Of a stretch of DNA of 64,000 nt, positions 8,509-16,746 are shown in pieces. Each line of letters opens with the position of its first letter. The first letter of the stretch is position 1. Under the pieces are notes generated by a model. It was given only the letters and a program-made list of their open reading frames with translations, was not told the origin of the DNA and ran no database searches. Both the position numbers and the translations under genes were made by a program. Origin of the DNA: Methanomassiliicoccales archaeon (GTDB lineage Archaea > Thermoplasmatota > Thermoplasmata > Methanomassiliicoccales > UBA472); the NCBI GenBank assembly GCA_028682895.1, contig JAJRAK010000052.1:32525-96524 (forward strand). Reading direction: 5' to 3'.

Positions 8509-9515
8509 CAGCCCAGGTTGCTCTGCCCCTTCTTTGCCTTGTTGAGCGGTATGGCGGTTATGCCGAGGCGCTTTTGTATCTCATTGGCCAGCATCTCCTC
8601 GGAACCGTGGTGCGTGTAGACGACGTCGGGCGAGCATCTCTTGACGAAATCGATGAGCTCGTAGAAATCGGCGTGATCTGAGTACGCAAAGCCCTGGTCC
8701 ATGCCCCATCCCATCTTCCCCCAGGAACGGTCCCTATTGTCCAGGCACCAACCGGAGACGTTGGCGGAGCGTACCTTCCCAAGACGGTCGAGGCCGCTCT
8801 CGCTTCGGGACGTCGAACTGATCACCAGCTGCGGCGAGCCGTCCTCCGGGTCGAAGGGAAGATAATCGAAGCGAAGGTCGTCCGCCTCCATCATGCGGGT
8901 GGCCTCCAGGACCGATCCGTGCAGATGGGGCTTGTAGCTCTTCAACATGGAGATGAGCTCCTGGGACTTGCCCAAGGGATACGCCTGCATCACCGCGGAA
9001 TAGCCTCGGCCTACAGTATCCTCCACCCAATCACGGATGATGCCTATCATGGCATTGCGGTCCGGGAAGCGGTAGCGCGGGTTGCCGTATGTCGACTCGA
9101 TGATGAGCACGTCGCACTTCTGCGGACGGGCGCCCTCGATGTCCAGGCGGTCCTGGGGGCAGAAGTCGCCAGTGTACAGCACCTTCTTTCCCATGTCGAG
9201 CATGAACATGTTGGAGCCGAGCATATGCCCGGCACCGATACTGGTGACGTCAGAACGGTCCTCCCGTTGGACGTTCTCTAGGAAATCCTTCGATCTTTTG
9301 CTCTTGACCCGCCCGCGCATGCAGCGCAGCGTTATATCGGAACATATGAGCGGACCGCCAGCGAAGCTGGATGGCATATGATCGGAATGGGCGTGCGAAA
9401 CGCATGTGATACCGTCGGCCGGAGCTTGGCAGCATGGGTCGAGGTAGAACTTCGTCTCACCGCAGGTGACCTCGATGCCTTTGCCCATCTTAACGGAAAG
9501 CCCATCCCCTCCCAT
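8499..9515 (-). CDS. Metallo-beta-lactamase-fold exonuclease (COG1236-like)
   Basis: A 338-residue MBL-fold hydrolase. The zinc-binding HAHSDH lies near residues 40-45, followed by GAGHMLGSNMF, TGDF and IIESTYG, and a late YSDHAD and VYTHHGSE. The order resembles the CPSF/Ysh1-like and DNA-ligase-associated exonuclease branches, so the substrate could be RNA or DNA. No ligase is adjacent. The protein ends in NLGCYC. It is convergent with cbf5, with a 10-base overlap. Confidence 0.8.
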   Translation of the reverse strand: MGGDGLSVKMGKGIEVTCGETKFYLDPCCQAPADGITCVSHAHSDHMPSSFAGGPLICSDITLRCMRGRVKSKRSKDFLENVQREDRSDVTSIGAGHMLGSNMFMLDMGKKVLYTGDFCPQDRLDIEGARPQKCDVLIIESTYGNPRYRFPDRNAMIGIIRDWVEDTVGRGYSAVMQAYPLGKSQELISMLKSYKPHLHGSVLEATRMMEADDLRFDYLPFDPEDGSPQLVISSTSRSESGLDRLGKVRSANVSGWCLDNRDRSWGKMGWGMDQGFAYSDHADFYELIDFVKRCSPDVVYTHHGSEEMLANEIQKRLGITAIPLNKAKKGQSNLGCYC

Positions 9516-9615
9516 TGTGCCGACTATAAACGCCTCGGCTATTTACTGATAACTAGGACATGACCGAACGTGCCAAACGGTTAAAGGATCGCTGGAACTA
9601 GTCAACCGCTCCGCA

Positions 9616-10209
9616 TCATATTCGGCCCATGATATCTTCAGCCCATTCCATTAGGAATGGATCACTGTTGCCAGGGATCTTATTGAAAAAAGAGGCATTT
9701 TCGATCTCATGAATGTCGACTGGTCGGATATCGCCACCGACCATTCTCCCGATCACGATGAAATTCCATCTAATCAGATCCCAATCATTGAAACAGATTT
9801 TAACGACGTACAATAATGGAATTGATGATATTTCGACCATTAATCCAGTTTCCTCGAAAGCTTCTCTGATGGCAGCCCTATCGATGGATTCACCGATGTT
9901 AATCCTACCCATCGGAAAAAACCAATCTGTAGGATGGTCACACCGAGCGACGTATGCGATCATTGACCTGTTATCGTGAATGACCATGACGACCTCCCCC
10001 GAGCAGGCAGGAGGAGAGAAATCTTCGTTAAGCTGAGATAGGTTCCAGGTCCGATGATGGACTGCTGGCTGGCCGTATTTGCCGTACAGTTCAGATAACT
10101 GTTCGGTCGAGGGGCGTTCCTCAACGGTCGGTCTTATGCCCTTGTTGTCTTTCATCATCATTCGATCGGGCGATGATGACGTTGTAACCATATCTAAGAC
10201 TGTCTGCAT
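9616..10209 (-). CDS. Nudix hydrolase
   Basis: A 197-residue protein with a complete Nudix box, G-x5-E-x7-REAFEETGL, at about residues 102-125, preceded by a PTDWFFPMG segment. It should hydrolyse a nucleoside-diphosphate derivative; the substrate cannot be read from the sequence. The first 55 residues lack a recognised fold, and the start may be one of the Met residues at 17-19. The gene is visibly richer in A+T than its neighbours, which suggests recent acquisition or relaxed selection. Transcribed away from the PolB2 cassette. Confidence 0.85.
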   Translation of the reverse strand: MQTVLDMVTTSSSPDRMMMKDNKGIRPTVEERPSTEQLSELYGKYGQPAVHHRTWNLSQLNEDFSPPACSGEVVMVIHDNRSMIAYVARCDHPTDWFFPMGRINIGESIDRAAIREAFEETGLMVEISSIPLLYVVKICFNDWDLIRWNFIVIGRMVGGDIRPVDIHEIENASFFNKIPGNSDPFLMEWAEDIMGRI

Positions 10210-10270
10210 TTTTCGTATGGACGAAGAGCGTTGCGGGGGCCTTCATTTTCACCGACCTCCCCCTGTCATT

Positions 10271-10305
10271 CCTTTATACCCACAAGGCGAAGTTGCTGCG
10301 GTGAG
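10271..10305 (+). promoter_or_regulatory. Promoter of the RecA-like/PolB2 cassette
   Basis: A TATA-like CTTTATA at 10271-10277 lies about 30 bases before the ATG at 10309, and a GGTGAG at 10300-10305 lies immediately before it. This predicts a very short leader for the three-gene transcript. No repeated operator is visible here. Confidence 0.5.
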
Positions 10306-10308
10306 CAG

Positions 10309-11043
10309 ATGTACCGCCCTATGCCAGAGATAGTGACCGATCCCTTGGTCCACGATATCAGCTTGGACACAGAGGACATGCTGGCCACTACCGCCATACC
10401 TCCGGTGGACGAGCTTCTCGGCGGCCTCAGGGCGGGCACCATCACCACCATCGACAGTTCGGACCGGCTGCTGTTCACCATGGTCAACATGCTCTGCGTG
10501 AACTTCGTGCGGGAATGGCATAAGGACGTCATCTGGGTGGATGGCGGGAACTCCGTCAATCCGTACGACCTCACGTACGTGTGCAAACGCTTCCGACTGA
10601 GACCGGAGAGCGTGCTCTCCAGCATCAACGTCTCCCGGGCCTTCACCGCCTATCAGATGTCCACCCTGGTAGAGGAATCACTGGAAGAGGAGCTGGTCCG
10701 ATGCCATGGCGGAATGGTCATGATATCATGCTATCCCGACCTGTTCCAGGACGCCGACATGGACTGGGAGGAATCGCTGAAGCTCATGACGAGGGGCATG
10801 GGCAAGCTGCGCTCGCTGACGGAGAAGCATCGGACCGTCACCGTGGTGACGAACTACGGACTGGCCAAGCTCATGTACCGCAAGGGGCTGCGCCCTCTTT
10901 TCTACGACGGCGTGGACCGGGTGATCGGCATGGAGCATCGTTCCGGACATACGAGGGTGTTCCTGCCTAAAGAGGAGAAGGAGATCATGTACCGGCCGGT
11001 ATCCCCCAACCAGACCACCTTGGACGAATACAGGAGGCGGTGA
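10309..11043 (+). CDS. RecA/RadA-superfamily protein lacking the P-loop
   Basis: A 244-residue protein with a RadB/KaiC-like layout: PVDELLGGLRAGTITTID corresponds to the segment that leads into Walker A in RadA/RadB, but the P-loop is replaced by DSSDRLLF (residues 49-56), with no GK[ST]. The region that should be Walker B, GGMVMISCYPD, has no acidic residue at the end of the hydrophobic strand. ATP binding in the normal way is therefore unlikely. The gene overlaps the next by the sequence GTGA and heads a three-gene operon with a degenerate B-family polymerase. I infer an accessory or clamp-like role in DNA damage tolerance. A longer frame reaching 10231 is rejected because it overlaps the promoter. 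Confidence 0.75.
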   Translation: MYRPMPEIVTDPLVHDISLDTEDMLATTAIPPVDELLGGLRAGTITTIDSSDRLLFTMVNMLCVNFVREWHKDVIWVDGGNSVNPYDLTYVCKRFRLRPESVLSSINVSRAFTAYQMSTLVEESLEEELVRCHGGMVMISCYPDLFQDADMDWEESLKLMTRGMGKLRSLTEKHRTVTVVTNYGLAKLMYRKGLRPLFYDGVDRVIGMEHRSGHTRVFLPKEEKEIMYRPVSPNQTTLDEYRRR

Positions 11044-11288
11044 GATTGGGACGGACGGTGCCCACGTACCGCCAGGCGGCCGAGATGACCATGGACGGCT
11101 GGAAGGAGTTCCGACGGGCTCTCTCGCAAGAGGACAAAGAAGCGTTCGACCGCCTTTCGGACAAGGTTCGCCTGCACTCCTCGGCCGCTGGCTGCGCTGC
11201 CTTCCTGGACCCGCTGGAAGGAGTTCTCCTGTCCATACTTCTGGAGCAGGAGAAGGAGATAGAGCGTCTGCACAAGAAGGACCGATAG
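11040..11288 (+). CDS. Small conserved-looking protein of the PolB2 cassette
   Basis: An 82-residue, helical, charged protein of unknown function, with no cysteines except one and no membrane segment. It begins at GTG 11040, overlapping the stop of the RecA-like gene; an AGGAGG at 11032-11037 is better spaced for an in-frame TTG at 11046, so the true start may be two codons later. The C-terminal third (LEGVLLSILLEQEKEIERL) looks like an amphipathic helix suitable for protein contact. It is one base from polB2, so translation is coupled on both sides, which suggests a bridging partner. Confidence 0.7.
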   Translation: MRLGRTVPTYRQAAEMTMDGWKEFRRALSQEDKEAFDRLSDKVRLHSSAAGCAAFLDPLEGVLLSILLEQEKEIERLHKKDR

Positions 11289-11289
11289 G

Positions 11290-13446
11290 ATGCGCGGATG
11301 GGTCCTGGACTGCTATGCTGACGAAGTGAACAACGAGATGGTCACCTGGGTGAAGACCTCCGGCGGCATGGAGCGCATCGCCGACAGGGATTTCCGAGCC
11401 TCCTTCTACGTCAAGCCCTCCCCGGACAAGAGAGGGGCGCTGCTGATGGGACTGAAGGAGGCGGGAGTGGAGCATTGCTGGGAAAAGCACCGCACCTGGC
11501 TCTCCGGACCGCTGGAGGACGTGCTCAAGGTGACCCCGCGCGGATATCGGAACCTCGCGCCCCTGGCCAAGACCGTGGACAAATGGGGATGTCATCGGGA
11601 CCATACGCTCTTCAACGTGGACCTGAGGATGGACGCGCGCTACTTCCTGCACCGCAAGGTGTTCCCAATGGGATTGATGGACGTGGAGAGGTGGAAGAAC
11701 CTGGACACCCCGTTCCGCCTGGACTATCCAATGCCGGACCTCAGGACCTCGGAGCTGAGCTTGGAGACGTCCGCGCGGCGGGGCATACCGTCCATGGACG
11801 ACCGGTTGAAGAGCGTCACCCTCGACGACGTTGTGATCGAAGGGAAGGAGACCGACGTACTGGAACGGCTTCAGGAGGCCATACGTGAGAGGGACCCGGA
11901 CGTGCTGGTGACGGACGGAGGGGACAGCTTTCATCTGCCGTTCCTGGAGAAGTGCGCCCAGCGCAACGAGATGGAACTGGAGCTGGGTAGAGAGGAGGGA
12001 AAGCGCTTGGGAAAAGGAAAGAGCTACTTCACTTATGGGCGCATCCTATACAAACCGCCGGCATACAAGCTGCGCGGGCGGATGCATCTGGACAAAGGCT
12101 CATCGTTCATATTCCAAGAGGGCGGGATGCCGGGGCTGGCCGACCTGAGCCGCATGTCGAGGATATCGCCGCAGGATATGGCCCGCATGTCGCCGGGCAG
12201 CGCCATCAGCGCCATGCAGTTGAACGAAGCGATGCGCACTGGTACGCTGGTCATGTGGAAGAAGAACCTGCCGGAGGACTTCAAGACCGCGGCCGACCTG
12301 GTGGCCTCGGACCGAGGAGGACTTATCTACGAACCCAAGGTCGGGCTGCACGAGAAGGTGCATGAGGTGGACTTCACCTCCCTCTACCCGAGCATCATGG
12401 TGCGCCACAACATCTCGCCGGAGACGCTGAACTGCGAGTGTTGCTCCGGGGCCGGGGAACCGGTGCCTGGGCTCGGGTACTGGACCTGCTCCAAGAAGGT
12501 CGGAATGCTGCCCCGGGTGCTGGAGCCCGTGATCCGTCGCCGCATAGCGCTGAAGCGCCTGAAGAAGGAGGGCGGACGGCATGCGGAGATGTACGATCAG
12601 CGGGCGAAGGTCCTCAAGTGGTTGCTGGTGACCTGCTTCGGTTATACTGGCTATCGCAACGCTCGCTTCGGGCGGATAGAATGCCATGAATCGATCAACG
12701 CCCACGGACGGGACATATTGCTGAGATCGGCCGAAATAGCCGAGCGCCGCGGGTTCCGCATCCTGCACGGCATCGTGGACTCGCTGTGGCTGGAAGGTGA
12801 CGGGGACGTGGGATCGTACTGTCAGGAGATCGGAATGCGCATGCAGATACCCCTGGCGTACGAGGGCGAGTACAAGTGGATCGTGTTCCTGCCCAACCTG
12901 ACGAACGGCGCCGGCGCATTGAACCGTTATTATGGCGCGTTCCAGGACGGGGAGGTCAAGATCAGAGGGATAGCGTTGCGGAGGAGGGACACCTGCATCC
13001 TGGCCCGGGACCTTCAGCAGGGCATGCTGGACCGTTTGTCGTCGGGGGAGGACGCCGAGGGCTTCCGTCACCGCATACCGGAGGCGCTGGACGTCCTGGA
13101 CGGTCATATGAGAAAGCTCAGGGACGGTTCCGCTCCGTTGGAGAAGCTGGTGCTGTCCAGGCGCATCACCCGCGAGCTTTCGGAGTACCGGCAGAGGAAC
13201 GACCAGTACCGGGCGTTGTGCCAGTTGGAGGACCAGGGATTCCGCACGCCACCTGGAGAGGCCGTCGAGTTCATCATGACCAAGGGGAAGGAGGTCAAGG
13301 TGGCGCAGTTCATGGACGGGGAGGAGGAGTATGACGCCGAACGTTACGCTGAGCTTCTCTTCCGTGCTGCTGGTGAGCTCTTATCGCCGTTCGAGCTGGG
13401 CCAGGACCGCCTACGCGATTTCTATCGCAGGAACGGGACGAAGTAA
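11290..13446 (+). CDS. polB2: B-family DNA polymerase, inactivated/PolB2 type
   Basis: A 718-residue family-B polymerase. Motif A is intact (DFTSLYPSI, Asp361). Motif B is divergent (KWLLVTCFGYTGY in place of a K-x3-NS-x-YG core). Motif C reads HGIVDS, so the first Asp of the usual DTD is Ile495 and only Asp497 remains. The proofreading domain is also damaged: Exo I is SLE (Ser157) in place of D-x-E, and Exo II ends in FH (His215) in place of FD. This matches the archaeal PolB2 family described as inactivated polymerases; Sulfolobales Dpo2 proteins of this family have since been linked to damage tolerance. It is not the replicative PolB. The 3' end overlaps the convergent TctA gene by 25 bases. 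Confidence 0.88.
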   Translation: MRGWVLDCYADEVNNEMVTWVKTSGGMERIADRDFRASFYVKPSPDKRGALLMGLKEAGVEHCWEKHRTWLSGPLEDVLKVTPRGYRNLAPLAKTVDKWGCHRDHTLFNVDLRMDARYFLHRKVFPMGLMDVERWKNLDTPFRLDYPMPDLRTSELSLETSARRGIPSMDDRLKSVTLDDVVIEGKETDVLERLQEAIRERDPDVLVTDGGDSFHLPFLEKCAQRNEMELELGREEGKRLGKGKSYFTYGRILYKPPAYKLRGRMHLDKGSSFIFQEGGMPGLADLSRMSRISPQDMARMSPGSAISAMQLNEAMRTGTLVMWKKNLPEDFKTAADLVASDRGGLIYEPKVGLHEKVHEVDFTSLYPSIMVRHNISPETLNCECCSGAGEPVPGLGYWTCSKKVGMLPRVLEPVIRRRIALKRLKKEGGRHAEMYDQRAKVLKWLLVTCFGYTGYRNARFGRIECHESINAHGRDILLRSAEIAERRGFRILHGIVDSLWLEGDGDVGSYCQEIGMRMQIPLAYEGEYKWIVFLPNLTNGAGALNRYYGAFQDGEVKIRGIALRRRDTCILARDLQQGMLDRLSSGEDAEGFRHRIPEALDVLDGHMRKLRDGSAPLEKLVLSRRITRELSEYRQRNDQYRALCQLEDQGFRTPPGEAVEFIMTKGKEVKVAQFMDGEEEYDAERYAELLFRAAGELLSPFELGQDRLRDFYRRNGTK

Positions 13447-14957
13447 TAGAGCAGTATCGGCAGGAGCAAGCAGCCAGTGAGATGCACCCTGCTAACGCCG
13501 ACCTTTGCCGGTACCATGCCGACCAGTGTGGACAGCATCAGCAGGAGCAGGCCGGCCGGCCCGGCCAGGAAGAACGACAGTATCACCATGCCCACGAGCG
13601 CGACCCGGTTCATGCGGGTGAGGTCCCGACCCTGCGCCTGGCGCAGCAGCTTGGCGCCCAGCCTCATAGTAATGATGTAGGAAAGGAGCGAAGAGATCAT
13701 CACGCAGAGGAGCAGCGACGGCAGCGAGCTGACGTCGATCGATGGCATGGCCTCCTGCATCGCCAGGAGCGTCCCGCTCCGTCCTTTTCCCAGGAGCAGC
13801 AGCGTCCCCAGCCCCAGCACCGAGGCGGCGGTGGCCACGGACGATACCGTCGAGATGAAACCCTCTGGACCGTCCTCCCTGGAACGGTGCACCATCGTCG
13901 TGAGCACCGCCCCGGCCGTGGCCGTGACGCCTGGAAGGAAGCCGACCAGTCCGCCCATGAACGACCCTTTGAGCGCCCCGACGACGGACGGCGGTTCGCC
14001 TGGTTCGGCATCCTGCGCGGGCATGCGCCCGCTGCTGGAGCCGATGAGCAGCGGCAATCCGAAAAGACCGGTGAACAGGGGCATCAGCATGTTGCCCTCC
14101 ATCCCCTTCCAGATGTCCTCCCCGGGAACGAGGCCGTCCATGGCCATGACGCCCAAGGCACCGGACAGCAGGAAAAGGACGATGCACCAGACGGTAATGA
14201 GGGAGCGGTCCCTGCGAACGGTCCAATGGCCCAGGAGAACTTGCCTCCCCGGCCGGAGCCCTCTTCCTTTTATCGGGAACGTCTGCAGCGGTGTGCGCAC
14301 CTGCCAGCGACCTCGCCACCTATACACGTCGCCTATCACCCGGGCGGAATCGCCATGCACCGGAACATGCCTCTTCAGGGAGATCGTGCTGGTCATGGAC
14401 GATCGCCCGTCGCGCATGTCCAGTGCTGCTTTTGGATCGCCCTTGCTCCCCTCGGCCCATATCAGCAGGAACGGGACGGCCAGCAGAATGAATGGTATCA
14501 CTGGCGTCAACGAGGTGAGGGCATCTGTGACCTGGACGTGCATGAGAGGCAGAGGCAGCAGCACCAGCATCCCGGCCATGGCCCCGACCAGACTGCCCTG
14601 GGCCGCGGCCTGTAACGCGCTAAGTCCTTTTCCTTCCAATAGCAGACGATGGGATGGAAGCACTGACAAGCATTCCGTCTCGTCCGGCACGCCCATTATC
14701 AATGAGGGTATGAAGTCTAGGAAGGAATGACATATCGCCGCCGAGAGTATCGTGCATGCCAGTAGCAGCGCCGGCGATACGGCGCAACCGGTGGTATGGC
14801 ACATGCTATCGAGTATGGGCGAGAGCGCCGGGACCGTCATGATCAATAGAACGGCAAGCGTGTTCACATGTATGCCCGGCGCCAGCCCGGACAACGCTCC
14901 CAGGGCCATGCCGAACAGGGTGAAGTAGAGCACCATGAGCAGGTCCGCACCGAACAT
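13422..14957 (-). CDS. TctA-family membrane protein (archaeal DUF112)
   Basis: A 511-residue polytopic membrane protein. The N-terminal GLAPGIHVNTLAVL and internal GFLPGVTATAGAVL form the pair of repeated G-x-x-PG motifs typical of the TctA family, the large membrane subunit of tripartite tricarboxylate transporters. No TctB or TctC partner is near, which is usual for the stand-alone archaeal branch. A soluble basic insert lies at about residues 170-240. The substrate is unknown. It ends with TAG, one of the few TAG stops in the window. Confidence 0.8.
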   Translation of the reverse strand: MFGADLLMVLYFTLFGMALGALSGLAPGIHVNTLAVLLIMTVPALSPILDSMCHTTGCAVSPALLLACTILSAAICHSFLDFIPSLIMGVPDETECLSVLPSHRLLLEGKGLSALQAAAQGSLVGAMAGMLVLLPLPLMHVQVTDALTSLTPVIPFILLAVPFLLIWAEGSKGDPKAALDMRDGRSSMTSTISLKRHVPVHGDSARVIGDVYRWRGRWQVRTPLQTFPIKGRGLRPGRQVLLGHWTVRRDRSLITVWCIVLFLLSGALGVMAMDGLVPGEDIWKGMEGNMLMPLFTGLFGLPLLIGSSSGRMPAQDAEPGEPPSVVGALKGSFMGGLVGFLPGVTATAGAVLTTMVHRSREDGPEGFISTVSSVATAASVLGLGTLLLLGKGRSGTLLAMQEAMPSIDVSSLPSLLLCVMISSLLSYIITMRLGAKLLRQAQGRDLTRMNRVALVGMVILSFFLAGPAGLLLLMLSTLVGMVPAKVGVSRVHLTGCLLLPILLYYFVPFLR

Positions 14958-15022
14958 GGGCGCCCATCCGTCGGCGTAAGATAGAGGGATGGCCTTGCAG
15001 TGATGCTACCGACGCTTATCCC

Positions 15023-15030
15023 TAATATAT
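15023..15030 (+). promoter_or_regulatory. TATA box of the ABC exporter operon
   Basis: TAATATAT at 15023-15030, centred about 26 bases before ATG 15053. This predicts a leaderless transcript and argues against the upstream in-frame ATG at 15029, which overlaps the box. Confidence 0.55.
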
Positions 15031-15052
15031 GAAAGGCCATCCATCATCGTCC

Positions 15053-15961
15053 ATGCCAGCGGTCAGAGCGGAAGGGTTGACGAAGAAGTACGATGACCTT
15101 GTAGCTGTCAACGGCATCGACTTTACCATAGATGAGGGCGAGTGCTTCGGTTTCCTCGGTCCGAACGGAGCGGGGAAGAGCACCACCATGCGCATGATCC
15201 ATTGCGGCAGCCCAGTGACCTCCGGCAAGCTGGAAGTGCTGGGCATGGACGTGACCGCGTCCCCGCGCGATATCAAGGCCGCCATAGGCGTCGCCCCGCA
15301 GGAGAACAATCTGGACCCGGACTTTACCGTGCGCCAGAACCTTACCGTCTACGCGCGTTATTTTGACATCCCTAAGAATGAGGCGATGGTCCGCGCCGAT
15401 AGGCTGCTGGACTTCATGCAGCTGAGCGAGAAGAAGGACGAGAGAATCCAGGATATCTCCGGCGGCATGAAGAGAAGGCTCATAATCGCCCGGGCCATGA
15501 TGAACGACCCCAAGCTGCTGATCCTGGACGAACCGACGACCGGACTGGACCCGCAGGCCAGGCATCTCATCTGGGAGAGGGTCCGCGAGCTGAAACGGAA
15601 CAAGGTGACCGTCATACTCACCACCCATTACATGGATGAGGCGGAGCGGCTCTGTGACCGTTTGGTCATAATCGACCACGGCAAGATCATACTGCAGGGC
15701 AGGCCCAGGGACCTCATTGACGAGGTCATAGGCACGGAAGTGGTCGAGATCGACGTGCCTACGGACGAGATGGAATCGTTCGCCAAGGAAAAGGGATGGC
15801 AGTATGAGCGGACCATCGACCGCCTGTTGATATACACTGACGAAGGACAGCATGTGGCCGCCGACCTCAAGGGAAGGTTCTCCATGAGCTACTGCCTGAT
15901 CAGGAACGCCACCCTGGAGGACGTCTTCCTCCGCACTACCGGCAGGGGGCTGGTCGAATGA
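15053..15961 (+). CDS. ABC-2 type exporter, ATP-binding subunit (DrrA-like)
   Basis: A 302-residue ABC ATPase with Walker A GPNGAGKST, signature SGGMKRRL, Walker B LLILDEPTTGLDP and a switch His. The C-terminal 80 residues form the extra domain common in DrrA/Nod-type exporters. The ATG is placed at 15053 for the promoter reason given. Its last four bases overlap the permease start (ATGA), so the two form one transporter. The cargo cannot be inferred. Confidence 0.92.
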   Translation: MPAVRAEGLTKKYDDLVAVNGIDFTIDEGECFGFLGPNGAGKSTTMRMIHCGSPVTSGKLEVLGMDVTASPRDIKAAIGVAPQENNLDPDFTVRQNLTVYARYFDIPKNEAMVRADRLLDFMQLSEKKDERIQDISGGMKRRLIIARAMMNDPKLLILDEPTTGLDPQARHLIWERVRELKRNKVTVILTTHYMDEAERLCDRLVIIDHGKIILQGRPRDLIDEVIGTEVVEIDVPTDEMESFAKEKGWQYERTIDRLLIYTDEGQHVAADLKGRFSMSYCLIRNATLEDVFLRTTGRGLVE

Positions 15962-16746
15962 GCATGCCCCTCAACATATCCTGGCGCTCCATCGCCCTGT
16001 GGAAAAGGAACAGGGACGTGTTCCTCCATACCTGGAAGACGAACTTCGTGCCGCCGTTCCTGGAGCCGATATTGTACCTGGTGGCCATGGGAATGGGCTT
16101 CGGGGCGCTGATACAGGGCGATATAGAGTATCACGGCCAGAGCGTGGAGTACATCAAGTTCCTGGCCCCTGGCCTCGTGGCCATAAGCATCATGTACGGG
16201 GCCTTCTTCGAGTGCACCTACAGTTCGTTCGTGCGCATGTACTACCAGAAGACATTCGACGCCATCATGGCGACCCCGTTATCATTGGAGGACATCATCG
16301 CAGGCGAGATCCTCTGGGGCGCCACCAAGAGCTTCATCAACGCCACCATCGTGCTGCTCGTCATCTCGGTGCTCGGTTACGCCACGCTGCCCGGGCTCTT
16401 GCTGATACCTGTGATCGCATTCGTGGGCGGGCTCATGTTCGCCTCACTGGCGATGCTGTTCACCGCGCTGGTGCCGAACATGGACTCGTTCAATTACCCG
16501 TTCTTCCTGTTCATAACGCCCATGTTCCTGTTCAGCGGGACGTTCTTCCCGCTCAGCGTGCTGCCGCAGTGGGGCCAGGACCTGGCGATGACATTGCCGC
16601 TGACACATATATCCAACATGGTGCGTGACCTATCGTACAACATGTTCAGCACCGATGTGGCACTGGGAGCGGTCTATATCGTCATATTGACCGCGGTTAC
16701 TTTCGTGGCCTCGGTGCAATTGATGAAGAAGAGATTGATCAACTGA
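15958..16746 (+). CDS. ABC-2 type exporter permease
   Basis: A 262-residue permease with six predicted membrane segments and the ABC-2 family region LAPGLVAISIMYGAFFECTY near residues 66-85. It pairs with the preceding ATPase in a DrrAB-like exporter. Its 3' end overlaps the convergent hpt gene by 8 bases. Confidence 0.9.
   Translation: MSMPLNISWRSIALWKRNRDVFLHTWKTNFVPPFLEPILYLVAMGMGFGALIQGDIEYHGQSVEYIKFLAPGLVAISIMYGAFFECTYSSFVRMYYQKTFDAIMATPLSLEDIIAGEILWGATKSFINATIVLLVISVLGYATLPGLLLIPVIAFVGGLMFASLAMLFTALVPNMDSFNYPFFLFITPMFLFSGTFFPLSVLPQWGQDLAMTLPLTHISNMVRDLSYNMFSTDVALGAVYIVILTAVTFVASVQLMKKRLIN

Noticed and set aside
10726..11934. 402-codon frame on the minus strand across the RecA-like, small and PolB2 genes
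   Set aside because: It crosses three well-supported genes and its translation is low-complexity His/Pro/Gly/Arg without motifs.
13482..14615. Long open frames opposite the TctA gene (377 and 327 codons)
   Set aside because: They are antisense shadows in a G+C-rich gene: His/Gln/Arg-rich translations with no fold or motif, while the minus-strand gene has clear TctA motifs.
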